Assembly (NCBI GenBank): GCA_024704765.1 | Contig: JAKMXF010000133.1 | Location: forward strand, 620,001-684,000 | Reading direction: 5' to 3' | Length of the DNA: 64,000 bases | Source: Oopsacas minuta | Lineage: Eukaryota > Porifera > Hexactinellida > Lyssacinosida > Leucopsacidae | Shown: positions 22,354 to 35,721 of the stretch, piece by piece | How positions within the stretch are numbered: the first letter of the stretch is position 1 | Layout: every line of letters begins with the position of its first letter | Notes under the pieces: model-generated | The model's input: only the letters and a program-made list of their open reading frames with translations | The model's database searches: none | What the model was told of the DNA's origin: nothing | Translations under genes and position numbers: made by a program

Positions 22354-22439
22354 TCTAGAAAATTTAGCTAGAAATTACAAGTAAAGTATTGGAGAAATGA
22401 TATCATGCTTTCCTATAAGGTATAATCTGTGTAGAGCAG

Positions 22440-22560
22440 CCCCATGTACATAACTGCCAATTTGGGTTCTATTCTACGTATGTGAATGTGTAACAAATTG
22501 TGAACATTCACACACGTACAATATTTGTAGAATTTCGCTGGTAATAATTTCGAGAACATT
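22440..22560. repeat. 3' flank of gene 7, copy of 19957-20070
   Basis: See the entry at 19957. This is the second copy, downstream of coil-only gene 7. It also contains a small inverted repeat (gtgaatgtgt ... acattcacac). Confidence 0.55.
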
Positions 22561-22644
22561 TAAATAAATACAAAAAACAGCAATCTAGAACTCAATAATA
22601 TAAGTAAACTTAAGGAAATATAACAGACCAACTAACGATGATCT

Positions 22645-23406
22645 TTAAAGCTCAAATTTTGTCTGAGTAACTGTGTCAATATGGCCAGTCCTATCAGGTC
22701 TGTCAGCTCCATCAGCTCGATAAATAGGAGCTGAGTATCCTTCTATACATACACGTTTTGCAGAAGTGTGTTTTGAGTACCCAGGATTGTAAGGAGGCGG
22801 TCTAACTTGTTTAAAAGATTGATTATCAGTGAATTTATCTGGGGAAATATCTGTATAACGTTGATAGTTAGGACTAGCTTGAATTGAAGCAATGGATTGT
22901 TCATTAGATTTAGATTTCGAACTGATTTCATGACCACCATCCCTAGAAGTGGAAGGGAATATCTTGCTAGACCTAGGAGTAGTACTGAACTCAGAAATTT
23001 CAGTTTTAACCTTTTTGTTCAAAATCGTAGAGAATGAGCGTATATTAAATTTTCCGATTGCACTTGCTTCTCTTGCATACTTTCTATCCCATTCAAATTC
23101 TATAAACACTGTTGAGTTTTCGCGTAATCTAGCCAATTCAGATTCTATGTCACTCAATTTCCTATCAGAATGCGTATAGCTCCTCTCTTGATTACTTCTC
23201 TTCAGCTCCAATTCTTTCATCTTATCTTGCTCTTGTCTGTAGTGAGTTATAACCTCACTTAATTCTGATATCAGTTCTATTCTTCTGAGCTTAATGACTT
23301 CAATCAGTTGAGAGAAATAAGTATGGATTTTAGTCGCTATTTTAACTGCTTCTAATTCAAAATCTTTCTGATCGGATTGTATACTAGAAGTGAGGATTTC
23401 TGCCAT
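22645..23406 (-). CDS. Cluster gene 7: TRIM-like coiled-coil protein with PPxY motif
   Basis: I place the start at MAEILTSSIQSD (23406), as in its paralogues, giving 253 residues. The coil (DFELEAVKIATKIHTYFSQL; ELISELSEVITHYRQEQDKM) is a little shorter than in genes 2-6 and ends in VFIEFEWDRKYAREASAIGK. The tail contains RPPPYNPGYSK, a PPxY-type motif similar to the PPPFNPAF in NADAR gene 8. No Cys-rich module. It lies just downstream of a NADAR gene. Confidence 0.68.
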   Translation of the reverse strand: MAEILTSSIQSDQKDFELEAVKIATKIHTYFSQLIEVIKLRRIELISELSEVITHYRQEQDKMKELELKRSNQERSYTHSDRKLSDIESELARLRENSTVFIEFEWDRKYAREASAIGKFNIRSFSTILNKKVKTEISEFSTTPRSSKIFPSTSRDGGHEISSKSKSNEQSIASIQASPNYQRYTDISPDKFTDNQSFKQVRPPPYNPGYSKHTSAKRVCIEGYSAPIYRADGADRPDRTGHIDTVTQTKFEL

Positions 23407-23608
23407 TCTACACAATACTAAATAAATACATATATGGACATGCGACAATACTACGTTAATATTGAATTGAGGAGAAATCAGAATGATAGGGTCGTGAGTA
23501 ACAAATAGTATTACTACAGTCAACAGATTGCTTTCATTCAATTTAGCAATTTGTACTATAAGGGGAAATGGAAATATTTTATGAACATTGATTCAAACAC
23601 AAATCGTA

Positions 23609-23758
23609 CAGTTAACTCCTGTTATACCGAACACGAATATATTGAAATACTCGCTTAAATCGTCTGAAATTATGCAAATAATGTCACAAACAGTAATGGA
23701 AAGTCATCAGTTATATCGAAGTAATTATCGAGGTCCCTTAAGCAACGGGAGTTGATTG
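23609..23758. mobile_element. MITE, CAGTtAACTCC family
   Basis: Flanked by TA (23607-23608 and 23759-23760). The left end is CAGTTAACTCCTGTTATACC and the right end in reverse is CAATCAACTCCCGTTGC. It is 150 bp and related to copies at 10103, 56956 and 58472. Confidence 0.75.
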
Positions 23759-23902
23759 TATTTTGAATTGCAATATATGGAATTCTTGATACTAAATTAG
23801 CTATGTATATGATTAATAATATCAAAAGCAAGAACAAGCAACATCTGTATTTAGCAAACAAATAGATATTTGTATATGATTGGCTAACACATCCAACAAT
23901 AA

Positions 23903-26519
<2,617 letters not shown>

Positions 26520-26596
26520 AAAAGATCGAGGAAGCTACTTGATAGAGATTAATATAGGGATAAAATTAAACATAATTATCCCATCTTTTGATACAG

Positions 26597-26717
26597 CGGT
26601 GGTTCCCAACCTGGAGCCATGGATCCTTTGGTGGTCCACAGACGACAGCAGGGAGTCCACAGAATATGTTAAAATTGGTCAAGGGGGTCCACAGTTGAAA
26701 AAAGTTAGGAACCACTG
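26597..26717. mobile_element. Short hAT-type MITE
   Basis: Terminal inverted repeats are CGGTGGTTCCCAACCTGG at the left and, in reverse, CAGTGGTTCCTAACTTTT at the right. 8-bp flanks are tgatacag (26589-26596) and taatacag (26718-26725), one mismatch. Ends and 8-bp duplication are typical of hAT elements. Confidence 0.8.
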
Positions 26718-27068
26718 TAATACAGTATAGTAGCCTCTGATAAGTTTCATAAAATAATATAATAAAAACTGTGTAACTATATTAAGTTATAGATTATTGA
26801 GTACTATAATTAACAATATTGATTAAAATGATTCCTGTAATGCAGTCGTAGGAGAAATGAGTTTCAAGAAACAGCATTGACATTTGTCTCGGAGAAATTA
26901 GGCAACCCCAGGGGTATAAATACTGTATTCAATCTCTGGAATAATATACAACTAAACTTCCTAACACACAGTATGAAATTAAAATAAACAATAATAACAA
27001 AAATTAGAAAATAGAGAGGGTAAAAGGAATGTCATAGGAAGAAATACCAAATTAAATCAGAAGTTGTA

Positions 27069-29915
27069 TTAGACATGAGTAAGTGTCAGATTATCTTTTC
27101 CAATAATATTTTTCTTGTTAGAACTTGGGTCAGGGTGACTTGAGGTATTCACAGGAAGGGTAGGAGTACCGTTACTTTTAGTCTGTGAAGCACTAATAGT
27201 ATTCGTGGAATCATGTATGCGACTTGTACAGTGTGAAGTACTATAAGGGTGAGATGATGGGGTGCTAGGGATATTGCGACTGTTAGAAGCAGGATAATCT
27301 TTGATACTTGTGCTGTGCGAGGTATTAGAAAGATGAGTAGACGATGAGATGCTAGATATATTGTTATTATTATAACTGCCAGTATTCAAATTAATAAGCG
27401 CAGGAGTGGGATCGCATCCGCTATGATTATTATCCATTAAATTATTAGAGGAAGTATTTTTATGTAGCTGGGTTTCACTCGTAGGTTGATGAGTGATTAC
27501 TAACTGTTCTAAAGGAATAGTACCGCAAGCACTACCACTATCTGTCAAAGGATTACTCTTCCTTGGATTGACAATTGAACCAAAATCGTTTGTTGATATC
27601 ATACCAGACTTATCTTGAGATGTAATTCCAGATTGAATGGTATCACGTTTACCGAAATGAGAAATATTGCTATAAATGACATCATTCGTTCTTTGACTCG
27701 TATTCATCTCAGGTATTCCAGTTTGAAATGAATTATTAGCAGAATTAACAGAACTACTCGTAGTTTGAATGGGATACGTATTCTTAGTAGCGAGATTGGT
27801 AGTAGGAATGTTTGGTGTATTCGATATGGGAATATGCCTATTAGCCAATATATGCTCCAATCTTGAAGGCAAGAATGGACATCTATTATGTAAATCAAAT
27901 CTGACCTGCATTAATAGCTTACCTAGCCTGTTCTCTCCCTTCCTATCGCCACCATCTCCCCAGAACTTATCATTATGTGTGTGTTCATACAGCTTAATAT
28001 CTCCTGTACGAATTAGCAAGTGAGCTAACTCTTCATTTTGATTGAATTTAGCTTCTAGAGCTTTTAACATAACATTTTCTTTGATTTTAGACCAGTCAGG
28101 CCTAATCCATTTCTGTACTTCAGGAAGTCGTGTGTACTGAAAAGCTTCTCTCGAACTATCCAGTCTACGAACATACTCAACGTGTGGAGTACCTACAAAC
28201 TTCTGAGATTGAAAATAATGTTCTGTTGTTTTCCACTCCTTATCATCTATCTTAAGTCTGAGACAAGGAAAGAAATTCGTAAATTCGTAGAAAGGATCTT
28301 CTCTGTTGTAGAAATCAATATAACATATCTGTGTATCAGAGTACCATCTAGGTCCAAGAGCATAATCACTACCACTCAGTAGATAAGTGTATTTTGAATA
28401 GGAATTGTATTTTGTAGTGTGTGAACCAAAACAACAATCTTTTTTATAGTAAAGTTTATCACCACAAATCTTGCAAATATTCCTATATGTAGATTTATTG
28501 TATTTCTTGTGACACCATTCATTAAATAAGAAGAAGCATTTATCAGAACATGTAATATGCTGGTAGCTCTGGTTATCAGCACAACACCAGTAACAAGTTG
28601 GTATACAAGCGTTCCAGTTAGATGCAGTAGATATGTTCCACTCTGCTACCTGAGGGAAATTTATCAGGGCTCTAGGGATAGGACCGATGTCGCTTTTCTT
28701 ATACAACCATTCTGTAATAGTCTGAGATAACACTAGATAGTCTGGATATGAATTAGCAACTCTTTTACTTTCCGTTTGGGAATACTTTGGAGAATTAGTT
28801 GAATTTAGACTCAGGTTTTTACCATCAGATTCTGAGCTTGAATGAATATTAATAGTACTTTGTATATTCAATTTCTTATCAGTTCGTGTGTGTGTAGCAA
28901 CTTTGCCAGTACTTACACTACCTGTATTAGTGTGTGAAGTATCGTACCAATGAGGTCCTTTCTGTATTAACTTCCATGCCTCATCAGTTTGTAGAAATGT
29001 ATCTCTTCTTTGGAAATGAAACTTATCACAAGTAGAATAGCCTTGTTCAGAGAATCTCCCACAACCAGGATATTCACAGAATTCTATTCCGTGAATTACT
29101 AAGATCTTACGTCTACACCATTCATGGAATATTTTATAACATTTATAGGAACAAAAATACTGATATTTATCAGTCACTATATTACCACAATAATAACAAC
29201 CTTTGATATCAGTTATCCAGTTCTTATGGTTTGAGTATTGAGACGATAGATGATCTGATGTCTTGTAAGATCTAGGAATAGGTCCTACATCTGTGTTGAA
29301 TATTAAATATAATTTAAATTCTTTTGCTAAGTCCATTATTGTAGTATTTATAGCTGAGTTAACCTGAGTAGACTGAGTACTCTGAATTACAGAGGATGAT
29401 GTATTAAAACTTTGTTTATTGTTATACCAAGAAGGACCTTTAGCAATCAATCCTCTCAATTGATCTCGGGTAATAAATTTATACAAGTTATCATACTCAT
29501 AATTATGAGTTCTAGAACAACAGACATAAGATTTATCTCCTGGAGACTTATCACATCCTGGGAGTTTACAGAATCTCCTTGTTTGGAATGATTCTACTCT
29601 CTTAACACACCATTCATGTAAATAATAAATACACTCTTTACAACAACAAATTCCTTGAACAACCGTTCTATCTCTCTCACACCAATAACATCCTATAATC
29701 TGTTTATTCCAATTATGATTATTCTTGTATTTAGGAATAGGGTATTTATCTGCTACAGCTCCTCTGGGGATAGATCCTATATCTGTCTCATAGTACAGAG
29801 TTCTGAGTAGTCCTTCTGAAAAATTGAGCTCATCTCTATGATATCCTGTTTGCTTCTTGACCCAATCAACCCAATTAGAAACAAATGAGAAGAAAATGAT
29901 ATCCTTGTTTGCCAT
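27069..29915 (-). CDS. Cluster gene 9: three Cys-rich modules plus intact NADAR
   Basis: I choose MANKDII (29915) as start, giving 948 residues in one exon. Module 1 is at about 43-167 (TDIGSIPR, IGCYWC, HEWC, CKLPGC, CCSRTH, GPSWY). Module 2 is at about 205-340 (TDVGPIPR, KGCYYCG, HEWC, EYPGC, GPHWY). Module 3 is at about 405-535 (SDIGPIPR, TCYWC, NEWC, CKICG, CC, GPRWY). NADAR is at about 540-690: PFYEFTNFFPC, TTEHYFQSQKF, KWIRPDWSKI, TGDIKLYEHTHNDKFWGDGG and NRLGKLLM. All residues that I associate with the family's active pocket are present. The last 260 residues are Ser/Thr/Asn-rich and disordered. No membrane segment or signal peptide, so cytosolic or nuclear. Predicted activity: N-glycosidase on ADP-ribosylated or related nucleosides. 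The Cys-rich modules may choose the target. A transposon nest lies just upstream. Confidence 0.82.
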   Translation of the reverse strand: MANKDIIFFSFVSNWVDWVKKQTGYHRDELNFSEGLLRTLYYETDIGSIPRGAVADKYPIPKYKNNHNWNKQIIGCYWCERDRTVVQGICCCKECIYYLHEWCVKRVESFQTRRFCKLPGCDKSPGDKSYVCCSRTHNYEYDNLYKFITRDQLRGLIAKGPSWYNNKQSFNTSSSVIQSTQSTQVNSAINTTIMDLAKEFKLYLIFNTDVGPIPRSYKTSDHLSSQYSNHKNWITDIKGCYYCGNIVTDKYQYFCSYKCYKIFHEWCRRKILVIHGIEFCEYPGCGRFSEQGYSTCDKFHFQRRDTFLQTDEAWKLIQKGPHWYDTSHTNTGSVSTGKVATHTRTDKKLNIQSTINIHSSSESDGKNLSLNSTNSPKYSQTESKRVANSYPDYLVLSQTITEWLYKKSDIGPIPRALINFPQVAEWNISTASNWNACIPTCYWCCADNQSYQHITCSDKCFFLFNEWCHKKYNKSTYRNICKICGDKLYYKKDCCFGSHTTKYNSYSKYTYLLSGSDYALGPRWYSDTQICYIDFYNREDPFYEFTNFFPCLRLKIDDKEWKTTEHYFQSQKFVGTPHVEYVRRLDSSREAFQYTRLPEVQKWIRPDWSKIKENVMLKALEAKFNQNEELAHLLIRTGDIKLYEHTHNDKFWGDGGDRKGENRLGKLLMQVRFDLHNRCPFLPSRLEHILANRHIPISNTPNIPTTNLATKNTYPIQTTSSSVNSANNSFQTGIPEMNTSQRTNDVIYSNISHFGKRDTIQSGITSQDKSGMISTNDFGSIVNPRKSNPLTDSGSACGTIPLEQLVITHQPTSETQLHKNTSSNNLMDNNHSGCDPTPALINLNTGSYNNNNISSISSSTHLSNTSHSTSIKDYPASNSRNIPSTPSSHPYSTSHCTSRIHDSTNTISASQTKSNGTPTLPVNTSSHPDPSSNKKNIIGKDNLTLTHV

Positions 29916-30473
29916 AAAACAACTCCTACATAACATAGAAACCTGTATATCACGACTGCTCTATAATTATTGGTCCCATGTACATAGCTATTATACATGT
30001 AAAGTACACGTGGGAGCACTTTCTCTTGTGATTTTCAGACGCCTGAATCAGGATATTTAAAAGGTCTAAAAATTTCAAGCCCCAACTATATTTTTGTTTC
30101 AAACGATATGCATATAGGAGAGAGTCCAGTGCTCCTAGATAAACCCTGCAATAACAGTCACTTATCTACAGTCATACCGGTTTATTTCGCAGTATGATGT
30201 ACCCATATTTACCTACCAATTGTACTACATCACGACCTATTTTGATCCTCTGATAGTAGATAGAATCAAATAGGGTGTATACCAGGGGTCGGCAACTGCG
30301 GCCCGAAAAACATTTTCATGGCCGGCCGAAGAATGGGCTACAACCTTATTATATTACCATAATATTCTACTTACGTATATATTCATTGATAGCATTAGAA
30401 ATCTGCTCATCACTTTCATAAATTTTCCAACACAAAATATTCCTTTTCAATACCTACTTTTTTATTTGTTATA

Positions 30474-31806
30474 CAGGGTGTATCATAAATGCTGTCGTGT
30501 AGTAACAATATTCATATAGTAACGGATTGTATTACAACCTTAATTAGAATTCAATTTATTATGCAGTATCGTAAAGTATTACGTTAATGCTATCTAAAAC
30601 AATACTTAGCTACTTTGGGCTGATCGTATTTCTTAGAAAATTTTTTCACATTGACGCTCCTTGATATATTCGGAAAATGAATGTTAAAGATTATGGTTTG
30701 GAAATCCGTAATCAAGCTATTGGCATGCTAAAGGCTGGCATGACCCAGAAAGACGTAGCTATAAAGCTCCAAGTTAGTTTGAGATCAATCGAACGGTGGT
30801 GGCGCAAGCAGAAGCTCGGAAATCTCAAAAAACTGTAGCCCATCCTGGGAGGAATACGAGTGTACAAAAGGCCGCCAAAATTATAATTTCGAAATCTCTC
30901 GGAAAAGATACAAATCTACTAGGAAATTGGCTGATATAGTGACCTCAAGGGGCTATCCTATACCGCATTCGACCGTTCATCGTTATCTTCAGGATAATAT
31001 TGGCGCGAAATCTTACAAAAGGCCGCGATTGACGGAGAAAATGAAGGAAAAACGACTCAAATTTGCAGAATCTCGCAAAGAATGGACTGTCGAAGATTGG
31101 AAACAGGTATTGTGGTCTGATGAAGCACCCTTTCAATTGTTCAATACTCCAAACCGACAGAACGATCGGGTTTGGGCTAAAAATTCAGACAATGTTGAAC
31201 CTTGCGTTCAAGTTAAATTTCCAGGGAAAATTCATGTCTGGGGCATGATGTCCCATCGAGTTGTCTCTGAACTCCATATAGTGCCTCCAAAACAGACAAT
31301 AAATGGTTGCTACTATCGGAACTATATTTTGAATAAAACCTGTAAGGATGCAATAGAACGCGACTCAGAAAATGGGACAATATTACAGCGATCAATGCTC
31401 TCAGATATGTCCAGTTTTATTTTATGCAGGATGGTGCTCCAGCACACTGCAAATTTGACTCAGTCCTTGTGTGAAAAGAATTTCCCAAAGTTTTGGATGA
31501 AAGAAGAGTGGCCAGGAAACTCGCCCGACCTCAATCCTATTGAGAATCTATGGTCTATTCTGAAAGATAGCGTCAGCCAAATGGAGAATATGACGAAGCT
31601 GGACCATTTAATTTCTCAAGTAAAAAAGGCTTGGGAGGGCATTGATCCAAAATTTTTAGAAAATTTAGTAGCAAGTATGCCTAATAGGACTAGATCAGTT
31701 ATAGAATGCGATGGAGATTACATAAATAAATAATTAGCTTAAACGATCCACTTTTTTGTGTTTTGAGATATTTCCTAGAACCCGACAATAATTATGATAC
31801 ACCCTG
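30474..31806 (+). mobile_element. Tc1/mariner transposon nested in the hAT copy
   Basis: Terminal inverted repeats are CAGGGTGTATCATAAATGCT at the left and, in reverse, CAGGGTGTATCATAATTATT at the right, with TA on both sides. The element is 1333 bp and encodes a broken transposase. It inserted after the hAT copy, which it splits. Confidence 0.92.
30677..31733 (+). pseudogene. Tc1-type transposase, multiple frameshifts
   Basis: The start MNVKDYGLEIRNQAIGML encodes the N-terminal helix-turn-helix, which stops near 30838. The domain continues in a second frame and again in a third (from 30927; STRKLADIV-like, then the catalytic core). The core shows the first aspartate in VLWSDEAPFQLF and the last acidic site in NSPDLNPIENLW, a DDE spacing of the Tc1 type. 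The segment with the middle aspartate (FMQDGAPAH) is out of frame with its flanks near 31400-31480. At least three to four shifts make it inactive. Confidence 0.85.
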
Positions 31807-32244
31807 TACAATATTTTCATTAGATTACGAAACGATTAAACTCCATCACTATCCTACCATCATGTCCATTTGTAGTAGTAGCAAGAAAAGAAAAATTGAC
31901 TCTGAATAGATACATCAATTCTTTCAAGGACTTTGGTAGAATTAGTGGATATTCACCATATATGTACATCAACAAATAGTCATCTAGTGGCCAGCACATC
32001 TATGAAAAGAGTTTATATGGCCCGCACTCAAATAAAGTTGCTGACCCCTGGTGTATACGATATATAGAAAACCTATTAAAAGCATAGAAGTATACAATTT
32101 AACAAAATAATATTACTATACTACATCACTATACGTATACGGGGATATAAGGAATACCAGAAAAGATCAGGAAACAACTAAAAGATGTAACTGTTACACA
32201 GATTGTATACCTGGGCAATGTATAAATATTTATTGAATAGTTCA

Positions 32245-35118
32245 TCAATTCACGTCCGCGTCCGTTTCCATGTCTTCATTGTCACTGAGAGGGAGTGGTG
32301 TGCTTTCAGGACTGAGATCAGTGTTCCTATTCTTAACATCAGATAAACGGAAGTTAATCTGAATGCTATTATCTATAGGCATACCGACGTCTCCAGAAGC
32401 TTTCGGAATAGAGGGTCGATTAGCTTGAGTTTGGACCGAACAATTCGGCTGCGTTAGAGAGTTTTCTTCAGTGAGAAATGGATTAATTTTATCGGTGTTG
32501 GTTTCTGTCATATCAACATCACTGGAATTATCATGTAAAAATGGATTATTAACATCTTTACTGATATCAGTGGTATCAGGTGTATTGGGAATGGTGGATG
32601 ATGAGTCTGAACCTTGAGAAAACTGAAAAGGGTTATTATAATCAAGATCCAAATCGCGTTTTGCTTTACCAACTTCAAATAATGGTCCATCTGTAGCACT
32701 AGCATTACAAGCTACAGTTTGTTCTGGAGGATTAATAGGCGGTATAACTTGTGCTGGTATTTGAGTTAGACTGTCTCCTTGAGATGATGTTTGTGGAGCG
32801 TAATTCGTGGATAGGGGTGATGCATTCAAATTGATTAGATCTTCAGTGCAGGAATTCGTTGTATTACTTTTAGTTCGAGCAACTCGTGTTTCACTAATAT
32901 GCATAGGAGATTGTATAGAGGATTGAGGTAGAATATTATTCTCATTCATATTGGATTGTGATGGAATAATCTGTGTATTGCTGGAATTTGTAGGGGCAAA
33001 ATTTATGGGCACAAAATCCTTCATTTGAATTGGTTGAAACGTATTTAACATTGGTTGCTGTGAGCATTGTAATTCTGTTCTAACAACCATCAACAGTTCT
33101 CCTAACTTATTCATACCTTTCCCATCCCCACCATCTCCCCAGAACTTATCATTCTTCGTGTGCTCAAATATAAGCTTTTCACCAGTCCTAATCAATATCT
33201 GAGCAAGATCTATATTTTGATTGAATTTACATCTCAATGCTTTTAACATAACCTGCATTTTAATTTTTGGCCAATTAGTTCGAACCCAGCGCTGTACACC
33301 AGGATTTCTAGAGAAATCAAATGCATCTCTTGGAGCTTGGAGCTGACTAACGAAATATACATAAGGAGTTCCAGCAAACTTACAAGCTTGAAAATAATGC
33401 TCAGTTGTTGGCCATATCATATTATCAATCACAAGGTTGCTACATGGATAGAAATTAGTCAGCTCATAAAATGGTTCATTTCTGTTATAGAAATTGATAG
33501 GTGTTAGGCTATAATCATGATACCATCTGGGTCCAAGTGCGAACTCAGTACTCTTCAAGAGATGAGAATACTGATTGAATCGCTCATACTCTTTTGAATG
33601 AGTACGATTACAACAGTCAAATCCATAAGCTGATGGAAACTTGCAACCCATTACTCTACATAGTTTCTTTTTTGAAGTATTTGTGTACAAACAGTGGACC
33701 CATTCATTCAGCAGAAATATACATCTGTCAGAACATGTGATACAGTTCATGCGGAGCTGGTTTGTACAGCACCAATAGCAAAGAGGAATATCAACATTCC
33801 AATTCGGATTAGGAATATTATTCATCATGGGAATAAATTGGATTAATTTTCTGGGAATTGGACCTACGTCTTGGAAGTAATATAAGAACTCAGTTAACTC
33901 CCATGAAAATACACAGTGTTGTAGACCTGGTGATGGAGAATACTGTTTCGGTGGAGTGGATTGTTGCGGAACTGCTGGTGGAGAAACTGGATTTTGAGAA
34001 TGATTGGCATTTACTCTTTGATTATTGACTCTGTTAACATCAGGGATATCACGTTTTTTATACCAGTCTGGTCCTATGGCTGTTAATCTTTCACTGTCTA
34101 TTTTCCTGACTTGGCTATACTTTTCTTTTATAGCTATTGTATGTTCTCTGCTACAACAATCAAAACCATCAGCTGCTGTCTTATTACAACCTGTATTCCT
34201 ACACATATTAACACCAGTAAGGGAACAAACTTTACTCCTACACCATTCATAGAAAATTAAGTAACAGCGATATCTACAGAAATTGTCATTTCCTATAGAT
34301 TTGTTACCACACCAATAACAGCCTTCTATCTGTCTCAACCAGTTAGGAGAGCTAGAGTAAGGAGAAATTAGATGATTTTCATTTGGCTTTGTTCTTGGAA
34401 TTATACCAATGTCTGTTTGGAATATCATTGCGTTGTGTAGATCTATTGGGAATTCCATTATTTGATCAAAATTAGCAGATGTATCATTGGTCTTGTTCTT
34501 ACCATTTCCTTGGGACTGTATTTTCTGTTTAGGTGGTGGCTTAGTGATCTGAGAAGTTGAATTCGAAATTTGTTGAAGGGGTACATTAGATAATCCTCCA
34601 TTAGAACAATACCAAGAAGGTCCTTCTCTAATAACTGTCTTCAAGAGAATCTTATGATCTGAACCTTTAGGAAATTCTGAATCATAATATCCGTTATGTT
34701 TAGTACCACAATACAAATGATTATCTTTTGTATTTGTATCACAACCAGGGAATCTACAGAACCTTCTATTAGTAAAGTAATGAACTCTCTCAACACACCA
34801 ATCATGTAGATAGAAGAAACATTCTTTAGTACAACATATTCCATTATAATCAGTGTTATCATCTTTACACCAGTAACAACCATCTATTTGTTTGTTCCAA
34901 TTATTTGAATGAAAATATTTAGGGTTATCTCCTGCTGTATTAAGCTTAAATCCACGAGGAATACAACCTACATCTGTTTCATAACAGAGAGTGTTTAAGA
35001 GTCCTTCGAAGAATTGTATTACTTGTCCACTGATTGATACTGGAATAAATGTATCTTTACAGAAACTTGCCCAATACATGAGAAATGGACCCCATCCAGT
35101 TCTAGAATCGGATGCCAT
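32245..35118 (-). CDS. Cluster gene 11: three Cys-rich modules plus intact NADAR, NPF motifs
   Basis: A 957-residue intronless protein starting MASDSRTGWGPF. (I number the transposon nest as position 10.) Module 1 is at about 48-180 (TDVGCIPRG, DGCYWCK, CTKECFFYLHDWC, CRFPGC, YCGTKH, GPSWY). Module 2 is at about 235-350 (TDIGIIPR, EGCYWCG, FYEWC, GPDWY). Module 3 is at about 410-535 (QDVGPIPR, LCYWCC, NEWV, CC, GPRWY); its NEWV lacks the usual Cys. NADAR is at about 538-690 (PFYELTNFYPC, TTEHYFQACKF, RWVRTNWPKI, FEHTKNDKFWGDGGDGKG, NKLGELLM) and looks complete. The tail contains three NPF motifs (NNPFQ, NNPFL, INPFL), which in other proteins bind EH domains, and INFRLSDVK shared with genes 3 and 8. 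Predicted role as for gene 9. Confidence 0.82.
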   Translation of the reverse strand: MASDSRTGWGPFLMYWASFCKDTFIPVSISGQVIQFFEGLLNTLCYETDVGCIPRGFKLNTAGDNPKYFHSNNWNKQIDGCYWCKDDNTDYNGICCTKECFFYLHDWCVERVHYFTNRRFCRFPGCDTNTKDNHLYCGTKHNGYYDSEFPKGSDHKILLKTVIREGPSWYCSNGGLSNVPLQQISNSTSQITKPPPKQKIQSQGNGKNKTNDTSANFDQIMEFPIDLHNAMIFQTDIGIIPRTKPNENHLISPYSSSPNWLRQIEGCYWCGNKSIGNDNFCRYRCYLIFYEWCRSKVCSLTGVNMCRNTGCNKTAADGFDCCSREHTIAIKEKYSQVRKIDSERLTAIGPDWYKKRDIPDVNRVNNQRVNANHSQNPVSPPAVPQQSTPPKQYSPSPGLQHCVFSWELTEFLYYFQDVGPIPRKLIQFIPMMNNIPNPNWNVDIPLCYWCCTNQLRMNCITCSDRCIFLLNEWVHCLYTNTSKKKLCRVMGCKFPSAYGFDCCNRTHSKEYERFNQYSHLLKSTEFALGPRWYHDYSLTPINFYNRNEPFYELTNFYPCSNLVIDNMIWPTTEHYFQACKFAGTPYVYFVSQLQAPRDAFDFSRNPGVQRWVRTNWPKIKMQVMLKALRCKFNQNIDLAQILIRTGEKLIFEHTKNDKFWGDGGDGKGMNKLGELLMVVRTELQCSQQPMLNTFQPIQMKDFVPINFAPTNSSNTQIIPSQSNMNENNILPQSSIQSPMHISETRVARTKSNTTNSCTEDLINLNASPLSTNYAPQTSSQGDSLTQIPAQVIPPINPPEQTVACNASATDGPLFEVGKAKRDLDLDYNNPFQFSQGSDSSSTIPNTPDTTDISKDVNNPFLHDNSSDVDMTETNTDKINPFLTEENSLTQPNCSVQTQANRPSIPKASGDVGMPIDNSIQINFRLSDVKNRNTDLSPESTPLPLSDNEDMETDADVN

Positions 35119-35165
35119 TATTGCAAAGCAAAAAATCTAGAATAGACAACATATAGAATAGATAA
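35119..35165 (-). promoter_or_regulatory. 5' flank of gene 11 shared with gene 13
   Basis: Immediately upstream of the ATG, the minus strand reads tgtctattctagattttttgc. The same block (tgtctattctagattttgtc) precedes gene 13 (40800-40835). It may be a duplicated 5' UTR or core promoter; the function is unknown. Confidence 0.35.
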
Positions 35166-35438
35166 TATGATCTAAGTACATACAGAACAGGGAACGCCTG
35201 CAAACCACTAACGTAACCTTGGCACATTACCAACAGGGTCAGGAGCGGATCCAAGAAAGAGCTAGGTCTGGGAGAGAGTATATAGTAAAGCGTGAAATTA
35301 CAATTTACATTCATGTACCATGGAATGGTGGAATTAGTATGGATGTAGCAGTATAAAAGTAACAATTGCCAGCCTGATCAATTTATAACTCGAAGAAATA
35401 GTACAAGTAAAAGCTTCTCGATTAATGTGGTGGAGACT

Positions 35439-35546
35439 CAGAGGCGTAGCTAGGGTCGCATGATGGATGGTGCGGCATAAGTGTGGCAAAGTAGTAGGTA
35501 CAGTTGCGGAATGTGACGCAGGTGCTGCACCCTGGCTACTTCTCTG
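35439..35546. mobile_element. Small MITE with CAGAGGCGTAGC ends
   Basis: The left end is CAGAGGCGTAGCTAGGGT and the right end in reverse is CAGAGAAGTAGCCAGGGT. No clear target duplication. A related half-end (cagggacgtagcgagg) lies at 35586. Confidence 0.6.
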
Positions 35547-35721
35547 GGTATAATAATTATTTGGTGGTTCAGAATACTCATTGCACAGGGACGTAGCGAG
35601 GGGAAATTATTGAGTACTTATCCTATAGTTTATATCTTCACGAGTTCAGGCGCAATAGAAAGTAAATAAAATGTATAAAAATAATAAATTCATCTGGCAA
35701 AATAAAATTACAAACTTAAGT

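Larger units (their letters stand above)
30283..32050. mobile_element. hAT element interrupted by a Tc1 element
   Basis: The left end is CAGGGGTCGGCAACTGCGGC. The right end in reverse is CAGGGGTCAGCAACTTTATT. The flanking 8-bp duplication gtgtatac is perfect (30275-30282 and 32051-32058). No hAT transposase is visible; without the inner insert the element is about 430 bp, so it is a non-autonomous copy. Confidence 0.9.
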
